DNA of 11,608 nucleotides from Sphingobium sp. (lineage in GTDB: Bacteria; Pseudomonadota; Alphaproteobacteria; Sphingomonadales; Sphingomonadaceae): NCBI GenBank assembly GCA_030148625.1, contig JASBTC010000089.1, positions 1-11,608 on the forward strand. Reading direction: 5' to 3'. Of this stretch, positions 6,655-11,608 are shown piece by piece; within the stretch, counting starts at the first letter, position 1, and each line of letters opens with the position of its first letter. Below the pieces are notes generated by a model that was not told the origin of the DNA, made no database searches, and saw nothing but the letters and a program-made list of their open reading frames with translations. The translations under genes and the position numbers were made by a program.

Positions 6655-6683
6655 TTGTGGCCAAGCCATGCTTACACTAATGT
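6655..6683 (+). promoter_or_regulatory. Candidate promoter giving a leaderless thioesterase mRNA
   Basis: TTGTGG (6655-6660), an exact 17-base spacer and TAATGT (6678-6683) form a weak sigma70-like promoter. The expected transcription start falls at about 6690, the A of the start codon. This fits the absence of a Shine-Dalgarno sequence in the 20 bases before that ATG. The -10 box overlaps the palindrome at 6671-6686, so a bound repressor would block it. Identified by eye; the box matches are partial. Confidence 0.3.
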
Positions 6684-6686
6684 AAG
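6671..6686. promoter_or_regulatory. CTTACA-N4-TGTAAG operator-like palindrome
   Basis: CTTACA (6671-6676), CTAA and TGTAAG (6681-6686) form a perfect 6+6 dyad ending three bases before the thioesterase ATG. TTACA-N4-TGTAA is a typical shape for TetR-family operators, including several that control fatty acid or acyl-CoA genes. The repressor gene is not in this window. Confidence 0.5.
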
Positions 6687-6689
6687 TCA

Positions 6690-7091
6690 ATGACAGCACT
6701 TCCCCATGACCACGCGATCCGGATCTTGCCCGGCGACATCGACTTCATGGGTCATGTCAACAACGCGCATTACCTCACCTGGGTGCAGGAAGCGGTGACC
6801 GCGCACTGGCGCAAGCTGGCGCCGACCGAAGCGGTCGCGCGCCATCTCTGGGTCGCGCTCAAGCACGAGATCACCTATCGCAAGCCCGCCTTTCTCGACG
6901 ATCAGGTGGTCGCCACCGTCATCCTCGAAAAGGTCCATGGCGCGCGCGCCTTCTACGAAACGCTGATCAAGCGCGGCGAGGAAGTACTGGCCGAAGTGCG
7001 CTCGAGCTGGTGCTGCGTCGATGCGGAAACGCTGCGGCCTGCGCGCATCGCAAACGAGATCGCCGAACGCTTCTTCGGCAAGCCGGACTGA
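6690..7091 (+). CDS. Acyl-CoA thioesterase of the hotdog-fold 4HBT/YbgC type
   Basis: The 133-residue protein has the signature DIDFMGHVNNAHYLTWVQEA (16-35). Asp18 aligns with the catalytic aspartate of 4-hydroxybenzoyl-CoA thioesterase, and GHVNN-Y caps the central helix. Later ITYRKPAFLDDQV (61-73) and SSWCCVD (105-111) are the usual beta-strand elements. Length and layout are those of a single hotdog domain acting as a dimer or tetramer in the cytosol. It should hydrolyse an acyl-CoA to the free acid and CoA; the acyl group cannot be told from sequence. ATG 6690 is the only plausible start, because an in-frame TAA lies at 6678-6680 and the next Met (residue 20) is inside the active-site motif. 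No Shine-Dalgarno precedes it. Regulation by a TetR-like repressor is suggested by the dyad at 6671-6686. The next gene converges on it. Confidence 0.9.
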   Translation: MTALPHDHAIRILPGDIDFMGHVNNAHYLTWVQEAVTAHWRKLAPTEAVARHLWVALKHEITYRKPAFLDDQVVATVILEKVHGARAFYETLIKRGEEVLAEVRSSWCCVDAETLRPARIANEIAERFFGKPD

Positions 7092-7107
7092 TATCCTTCC
7101 CCGTCCG

Positions 7108-7128
7108 GCGGTGGCGATCACCCACCGC
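7108..7128. terminator. Hairpin between convergent genes
   Basis: GCGGTGG (7108-7114) pairs perfectly with CCACCGC (7122-7128) around a 7-base loop. It lies in the 36-base gap between the thioesterase stop and the stop of the minus-strand gene, and could end both transcripts. No T-tract is present. Confidence 0.45.
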
Positions 7129-7709
7129 TACCCCGCCGGCCGCACCCTTAATCGCCGGCGCAGCGTCTTCAGGGCGCCCTTGATCGCCGCCGCGTCGCCG
7201 CAGCGCTCCACTTTCGCGATCAGCGAGATGACAACCTCCTGGTCATGATCGGGCGTCGTCCGCAAATATTGGCGGATCGCCAGCGCGGATCCCGCCGGGT
7301 CCCAGCCATGGCCCGCCAACCATGACAGGTCATGTTCCTCCGCGACGTCGGCGACGGCGATCGCGGCGCATTGCGTGCGCACGCGAAAGCCCGGCAGGTC
7401 ACCCGTCGGCAGCGTATCGTAGTTGGATGCGCCGCTGCCGTCCGCCACCCGTTCGGCATGAAGCAGGATCGCCCGGTCGCGGCCAAGAAAGCCGCCGAGC
7501 GTCACTTCATAGGGATGGCCGTTGAACACGGCCGCGCGGCTGGTCGGCCGGACGATCCGGAATCCCCTTGGCCGCGCTAGTTCCAGGGGGATCGCATGGG
7601 TCGTGCGCAGGCCGTCCGGCGAGGCCGCGATGAACGAGAATCCGGCGGCCGCGCCGCTCGCCAACGACGCGAACACCAGTACCCCCGCGATCGCCGACCA
7701 GACAGCCAC
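7128..7709 (-). CDS. Unidentified exported or membrane-anchored protein
   Basis: This encodes 193 residues that I do not recognise. The N-terminus is a hydrophobic stretch (2-29) resembling an uncleaved anchor or a signal peptide, with possible cleavage after SGAAA (residue 22). The rest is a soluble mixed alpha/beta domain with two cysteines (Cys114 and Cys170) that could form a disulfide after export. The C-terminus is very basic (KTLRRRLRVRP, 181-191). A segment at 98-117 (YDTLPTGDLPGFRV, then TQCAAIAV) looks like a surface-exposed beta region. The start is GTG at 7709, chosen because a G-rich Shine-Dalgarno (GGGGGAG) lies about 7 bases upstream and the hydrophobic segment begins right there. 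Its codon usage is GC-rich like its neighbours. It is followed by a convergent thioesterase gene and preceded by the AraC-type regulator on the same strand, 87 bases away. Confidence 0.75.
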   Translation of the reverse strand: MAVWSAIAGVLVFASLASGAAAGFSFIAASPDGLRTTHAIPLELARPRGFRIVRPTSRAAVFNGHPYEVTLGGFLGRDRAILLHAERVADGSGASNYDTLPTGDLPGFRVRTQCAAIAVADVAEEHDLSWLAGHGWDPAGSALAIRQYLRTTPDHDQEVVISLIAKVERCGDAAAIKGALKTLRRRLRVRPAG

Positions 7710-7796
7710 TCCGCACTCCCCCGCGCGCGACTATGCCCGCACGGCCGGCATCGTCAATTAGGGACCGGGCCAGCCCCTCCTTCCCGCCTTCCGCCC

Positions 7797-8684
7797 CTAT
7801 TTCAGCGGCAAGAACAGCTCCACCACCACGTCATGCACCGGCGCATTGGGGAAGAAGGTGAAGTGCCGCCGGCAATAGATCGGGAAGTCGCGCGCTTCCT
7901 CGCCGCTGGCGGGCAGCCAGTCGCGATAGAGGTAGAGCGCAGCGGGCTCCAGATTATGCGTGTTGTGGACGACGCGGAGTACCGCGCAGCGCCCGCCGGG
8001 GATGGTGCCGGGCTTCATGCCCTGGTCGTTGGGTTCCACCGGCTGGTCGGTCCCCACGCACAGGTCCATCGCGTAATCGTCCGGGTTCTCGGGGATGCGC
8101 TCGGACCGGAAGATGTTGAAGGTCGGGCTGGTGTCGGGCGAAAGCCCCGCCGCCTTGCGCCAGGCGATGAAGCGCTGGATGGTGTCGGGCAGGGTTTCGC
8201 GGTCGCCGCGATGTTCCAGCACCGCCACCTTGGTCGGCGCCATGTCCCGGATCGTCACATCGTCCGGGGTGTAGATGATCTGCATCAGCTTGCTCCTGGC
8301 ATTGTCGAGTGGCCCGAAGGCCGCAAGCCACGGCACCCAATCGGGTGATTTCCGGAACGACGATGGCGATTGCCCCAGCCTGCGGCGAAAGGCGCGGGCG
8401 AAGGCATCGGGCGCGTCATAACCGGAATCCATCGCGATATCGGTGACGCTGCCGGCGTCGTCCGAAGCCAGCCGGTTCGAAGCGCGCTTCATGCGGGCAA
8501 GCTGGATATAGCGATGGACGGACAGTTCGAAGGTCGCCGCGAACTGCCGGTGGAAATGGAATTTCGAAAGCGCCGCGACCCCGCTCACCGTCTCCAGGTC
8601 CAGATCCTCGTCGAGATGCCGGTCGATATAATCGAGCACTCGCCGCATCCGTACATGGTAGTTTTCGAGCGCGTCCGCCTTCAT
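7797..8684 (-). CDS. AraC-family regulator with GyrI-like effector-binding domain
   Basis: This encodes 295 residues. Residues 10-112 are a complete AraC DNA-binding region with two helix-turn-helix motifs: LDLETVSGVAALSKFHFHRQF (28-48), and VTDIAMDSGYDAPDAFARAFRRRLGQSPSSFR (80-111), whose GY...AF.RAFRR..G.SP..FR pattern is diagnostic. Residues 137-295 form a GyrI/SOB-like small-molecule binding domain, with VAVLEHRGD (153-161), YAMDLCVG (204-211), GGRCAVLRVVH (230-240) and DFPIYCRRHFTFFPN (266-280). This order is that of the Rob-like, N-terminal-HTH regulators, which usually respond to a hydrophobic or cationic compound and activate transporters or detoxification genes. The start ATG 8684 has GGAGGAAG upstream. 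The target is unknown; a nearby candidate is the OPT transporter, which ends 304 bases upstream on the same strand. That is only positional. Confidence 0.93.
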   Translation of the reverse strand: MKADALENYHVRMRRVLDYIDRHLDEDLDLETVSGVAALSKFHFHRQFAATFELSVHRYIQLARMKRASNRLASDDAGSVTDIAMDSGYDAPDAFARAFRRRLGQSPSSFRKSPDWVPWLAAFGPLDNARSKLMQIIYTPDDVTIRDMAPTKVAVLEHRGDRETLPDTIQRFIAWRKAAGLSPDTSPTFNIFRSERIPENPDDYAMDLCVGTDQPVEPNDQGMKPGTIPGGRCAVLRVVHNTHNLEPAALYLYRDWLPASGEEARDFPIYCRRHFTFFPNAPVHDVVVELFLPLK

Positions 8685-8749
8685 CGTCTTCCTCCGTGGC
8701 GGCCCCAGCTAGTCGCTCGGGTGCGTCGCGCGCTCGACCGATCTTGCGG

Positions 8750-8778
8750 TTTAGAGCGAGAACGGCAGACGGGGCCAA
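8750..8778 (-). promoter_or_regulatory. Candidate promoter for the AraC-family gene
   Basis: Reading the minus strand, TTGGCC (8778-8773), 17 bases and TCTAAA (8755-8750) resemble -35 and -10 boxes. A transcript would carry a leader of about 60 bases before the ATG at 8684. The consensus match is partial and was made by eye. Confidence 0.3.
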
Positions 8779-8869
8779 AAGCCGCTGCGCTCATGAATTG
8801 GACGGTGACCCCGTGCAAAAAGGACCGATCCCAAAGCGTCACCCCAGCCCTTCGAAAGCAGCAACTTCC

Positions 8870-8963
8870 CTGTCGCTCCAGCGAAAGCTGGAGCCCATGC
8901 GGTGCGTCGAGCCGCACTGCGGTCCATAGATGGCATGGGCTCCAGCTTTCGCTGGAGCGACAG
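8870..8963. repeat. 31-bp perfect inverted repeat with internal GAAA hairpins
   Basis: The arms 8870-8900 and 8933-8963 are perfect inverted copies over 31 bases, separated by 32 bases. Each arm is itself a hairpin: CTCCAGC-GAAA-GCTGGAG (8876-8893) on the left, and CTCCAGC-TTTC-GCTGGAG on the right. The two-unit, tail-to-tail arrangement is that of REP doublets (BIMEs), which in many bacteria are spread by REP-associated tyrosine transposases (RAYTs). No transposase gene is in this window. It also lies just 26 bases after the OPT stop and may end that transcript. Confidence 0.85.
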
Positions 8964-8988
8964 ATAATGGACTACGCGTCCCCCCCGA

Positions 8989-10956
8989 TCACATCCCCCG
9001 GCTCATCACCTGCCGCCGCGTATAGCGGTACAGCGCGGCCAGCAGCGCGATCACCAGCACCGGGCCGGCGATCAGCGCCACCGGGCCGAAGCCTTCGGGC
9101 GCAATCGCCATCGGGGCGTCGCTGTTGGTGGCGTAGACGATCAGCGCGAAAGTGACGCCCCACAGGCTTTCGCCCACGATCAGGCCGGTCGCGGTCAGCA
9201 CGCCCATGCGGCGCGCGAATTCGGGGTCCGCCGTCCGGTCCGCCCAGCGGTCATAGACCATGCCGATCACCGATCCGAGCACCACCGGCAGCGTCACCGC
9301 CATCGGCAGATAGACCCCGATGCCGATCGCCAGCGGCGGCAGCCGCAGCTTGCCCGCCTTGCCCAGCAGTTCGTCGATAATGATCACGCCCACGCCCACC
9401 AGCATGCCGAGCTGGATCATCGGCCAATTGACCCCACCGCCCAGCACGCCCTTCGCCAGCGCCGAGATCAACGCGGCCTGCGGCGCCGCGAGCGCATTGG
9501 GGCCGGCATTGGGCGCGCCCGAGAAGCCGAGCGTTTCGTTGAGCAGGTTGAGCACGGGCGGGATGATGATCGATCCGAAGATCACGCCGAAGACGAGCGC
9601 CACCTGCTGCTTCCAGGGTGTCGCGCCGACGAGCTGGCCGGTCTTGAGATCCTGGAGATTGTCGTTGGAGATGGTCGCGACGCCGAAGACGACGCCGGTG
9701 ACGATCAGCGCATAGGCGATCAGCGCATCGGTCGAACCCGGATCGATATCGCGACCGAACAGGCCGACGAGCAGCAGCGAGGCCGCCAGCACCGACAGGA
9801 TGCCGATGCCCGAAACCGGGCTGTTCGATGCACCGATGAGCCCGGCCATATAGCCGCAGACCGCCGCGATCACGAGGCCGATGACCGCCACGAACAGCAG
9901 CGCGCCGCCCACCAGCAGCCATGCCGATCCCTCCAGCGGCCCGCCGGTGAGCGTCGACCAGAGCAGGATCGCAATCGGGATCATCGTGGCGAGCGCGCAG
10001 GCGACGACGATGCCGAAGGGAATGTCGCGCTCCTCGATCGGCAGCGCGTCGCCGCCGCGCGACACGCCCGACGCCGCCATCGCCGCACGGATGCCGCGCG
10101 TCACCGGCCCGGCGATGCGGATCAGGCTCCAGATCGCCGCCACGCCGATCACCCCGGCACCGAAGAAACGCACATCGTTGCGGAAGATCGTGCCCGCCCA
10201 GACCTCGACTTCGCCCGGCATCGGGTTCTGCGCGGTCAGGATCGGCAGCAGGATCCACCAGCCGATGACGAGCCCGGTGAACATCGCCATGCCGACCGAA
10301 ATGCCGACCAGATGGCCGGCGCCGAACAGCGCGAAGGACAATCCGCCCGAAATGCCCGTCGCACCGGCACCGGCGCGGAAGAACAGCGCCGCTTCCTCGA
10401 CCACCAGCTTCGTCTTGGCAAACGCCGCGAAGCCGGCGGAGACCAGCGCATTGATGACGATGATCGCCAGCCCCTTGCCGCTCTCCGCAGCGCCGGCGCG
10501 CGATTCCGCGCCCACTTTCAGCACTTCGGCCGCCGCACGCCCTTCGGGGTAGGGCAAATTGCCGTCGACGACGAGCGCACGGCGCAGCGGCACGGAGAAC
10601 ATGACGCCCAATATCCCGCCCGTCGCGCAGATCGCGGCGGTCAGCAGATAAGGGAAACCGGTCCACCATCCGATCATGACGAGGCCTGGCAGCACGAAGA
10701 TGATCGCCGCCAGCGTGCCGGCCGCCGACGCGACGGTCTGGACGATATTATTCTCGAGGATCGTCGAATCCTTGAAGTAACGCAGGATCGCCATCGAGAT
10801 CACCGCAGCGGGGATCGACGTCGCGAAGGTCAGCCCGACCTTGAGCCCGAGATAGACATTGGCGGCGGTGAACAGCAGCGTGATCAGCCCGCCTAGCAGC
10901 ACGCCGCGTATCGTGAGTTCGGCGATCGGGCGGGCCGGTGCGGTGGCTTGGGTCAC
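8989..10956 (-). CDS. OPT-family (oligopeptide) transporter
   Basis: The 655-residue integral membrane protein has about 14-16 hydrophobic segments spread over its whole length, from 17-39 to 627-643. Family blocks are TAANVYLGLKVGLTFATSIPAAV (30-52), ILENNIVQTVASAAGT (66-81), the short DGNLPYPEGRAAAEVL (131-146), and the conserved cytosolic block SNDNLQDLKTGQLVGATPWKQQ (430-451). OPT proteins bring small peptides or metal chelates into the cell using the proton gradient; the substrate of bacterial members is mostly unproven. The start chosen is GTG 10956, because AAGGA lies 7 bases upstream and the conserved N-terminal TIRGV follows soon. An upstream in-frame ATG at 10986 would overlap the preceding gene and add residues unlike the family. 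The preceding gene ends 16 bases before the GTG, so they form an operon. Confidence 0.93.
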   Translation of the reverse strand: MTQATAPARPIAELTIRGVLLGGLITLLFTAANVYLGLKVGLTFATSIPAAVISMAILRYFKDSTILENNIVQTVASAAGTLAAIIFVLPGLVMIGWWTGFPYLLTAAICATGGILGVMFSVPLRRALVVDGNLPYPEGRAAAEVLKVGAESRAGAAESGKGLAIIVINALVSAGFAAFAKTKLVVEEAALFFRAGAGATGISGGLSFALFGAGHLVGISVGMAMFTGLVIGWWILLPILTAQNPMPGEVEVWAGTIFRNDVRFFGAGVIGVAAIWSLIRIAGPVTRGIRAAMAASGVSRGGDALPIEERDIPFGIVVACALATMIPIAILLWSTLTGGPLEGSAWLLVGGALLFVAVIGLVIAAVCGYMAGLIGASNSPVSGIGILSVLAASLLLVGLFGRDIDPGSTDALIAYALIVTGVVFGVATISNDNLQDLKTGQLVGATPWKQQVALVFGVIFGSIIIPPVLNLLNETLGFSGAPNAGPNALAAPQAALISALAKGVLGGGVNWPMIQLGMLVGVGVIIIDELLGKAGKLRLPPLAIGIGVYLPMAVTLPVVLGSVIGMVYDRWADRTADPEFARRMGVLTATGLIVGESLWGVTFALIVYATNSDAPMAIAPEGFGPVALIAGPVLVIALLAALYRYTRRQVMSRGM

Positions 10957-10972
10957 GGACAATCCTTCACAA

Positions 10973-11608
10973 TCATTCGTCGGCATCGTCCACCCGCTTG
11001 AAGCGGATCGCGATGTCATAGCGGTTGAGCACCAGGGTGGTGCCGTCGATACGGAGCGGTTCGCCGCTGAAATCGGCGCGGCCGAAATCATTGGCGTCGA
11101 ACCGGAACAGGATGTGGTGCCCGCCGGGCGTCAGCCGGTGCGGCGGTTCGGCGATGCCGTAGACGGGCATGACGGGCACGACCGAGACGGGGGTTTCGCC
11201 GGTTTCCAGCGGCACCAGCCCATCCTTGCCGACCGCGCGGACCCGGCGCCCGGCCACGCCCGCGAATTCGATCGCAACCTCGAGCGGATCACCCCAGTCG
11301 AAGCCGGGATCGGCCAGCGCGACCCGCAATTCGCCCGCTTGTGCGGGCTCGTCCTTCACCACCGCAAAGGCAGGGGGCTTCACCTTGGGCTCGGTGGTCA
11401 GGCGCACGGTGTCGCCCTCGGCGGTCCAGCGCCCCTCCGCACTCTCGCTGACGGCGCCATAGTCGAGCACGTAGCGAAAACGGCCATCGGGCGCGAGCAG
11501 CAGCGCCGCCAGCACCTCCATATGATCGGCCTGATAGCCTCCGGAAAGCGCGGCGCGATCCTGCGCCATGGCGGGCTTGATGACCGCCGTCTCCCCCATC
11601 AGCACGGC
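10973..11608 (-). CDS. 5'-truncated, probably exported protein of unknown function
   Basis: The frame is open from the right edge of the window to TGA (10973-10975), giving 212 residues without a definite start. The first visible residues end in KPAMA-Q, which looks like the end of a signal peptide cleaved before QDRAALSGGYQ, so the true start is probably beyond the edge and the protein is periplasmic or extracellular. After the cleavage site the sequence is rich in beta-strand patterns: FRYVLDYGAVSESAEGRWTAEGDTVRL, RLTPGGHHILFRFD, and LVLNRYDIAIRF near the end. A beta-rich secreted domain fits best, but I recognise no family. The OPT transporter gene starts 16 bases after the stop. The pair could act together on peptides or metal, but that is only inferred from the operon. 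Confidence 0.75.
   Translation of the reverse strand, partial: AVLMGETAVIKPAMAQDRAALSGGYQADHMEVLAALLLAPDGRFRYVLDYGAVSESAEGRWTAEGDTVRLTTEPKVKPPAFAVVKDEPAQAGELRVALADPGFDWGDPLEVAIEFAGVAGRRVRAVGKDGLVPLETGETPVSVVPVMPVYGIAEPPHRLTPGGHHILFRFDANDFGRADFSGEPLRIDGTTLVLNRYDIAIRFKRVDDADE

Larger units (their letters stand above)
8685..8988. other. Spacer between the OPT transporter and the AraC regulator
   Basis: This gap of 304 bases has no convincing gene. It contains the 31-bp inverted repeat at 8870-8963 and a candidate promoter for the AraC gene at 8750-8778. Short open frames across it read through the repeat and look like chance. Confidence 0.5.

Noticed and set aside
8696..8936. Short open frames in the OPT/AraC spacer as small genes
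   Set aside because: They run through the inverted repeat, lack ribosome binding sites and show no protein-like composition.
8870..8963. A CRISPR-like repeat array
   Set aside because: There are only two units and they are inverted rather than direct repeats, with no regular spacers.
9251..10669. A 472-codon open frame in another frame of the OPT gene
   Set aside because: The composition is dominated by Arg, Ala and Gly, as expected for an out-of-frame reading of a hydrophobic GC-rich gene.

Overview
The window looks like a stretch of chromosome from a high-GC alphaproteobacterium, most likely a sphingomonad (Sphingomonadales). This is inferred from the strong GC bias at third codon positions, the style of the proteins (S10 peptidase, unimodular QueF, DUF486-type membrane protein), and the GC-rich palindromic repeats between genes. 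No rRNA, tRNA, CRISPR array, transposase or phage gene was found, so this is mostly ordinary housekeeping and metabolic chromosome.

Layout: (1) 1-87 is the tail of a plus-strand gene, followed by a hairpin. (2) 125-1972 is a minus-strand pair, an exported S10 serine carboxypeptidase followed 9 bases later by a four-helix DMT/DUF486 membrane protein. (3) A repeat-filled divergent spacer leads to plus-strand queF (2119-2565), the preQ0 reductase of queuosine synthesis. (4) A spacer with an imperfect long inverted repeat and an operator-like palindrome precedes the centrepiece, a plus-strand two-gene operon (2903-6496). It encodes a 756-residue GT4 glycosyltransferase fused to a C-terminal all-helical domain, then a 427-residue GH130-family beta-mannoside phosphorylase or hydrolase. 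(5) Two hairpins follow, then a hotdog-fold acyl-CoA thioesterase (6690-7091) whose start codon abuts a TTACA-N4-TGTAA palindrome and appears to lack a Shine-Dalgarno sequence. (6) On the minus strand lie an unknown exported or anchored protein (7128-7709), an AraC/GyrI-like regulator (7797-8684), a 31-bp perfect inverted repeat, an OPT-family transporter (8989-10956), and a 5'-truncated, probably exported protein (10973 to the window edge) that forms an operon with the transporter.

The most interesting unit is the GT4-helical-domain/GH130 pair. One enzyme probably builds a glycoside in the cytosol and the other breaks a mannoside-type bond, which suggests a small intracellular glycan synthesis and recycling module. 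The substrate and the role of the C-terminal domain cannot be read from sequence. Other points of interest are two genes that may be translated from leaderless or nearly leaderless mRNAs (queF and the thioesterase), and at least three unrelated palindromic repeat families in 11.6 kb.
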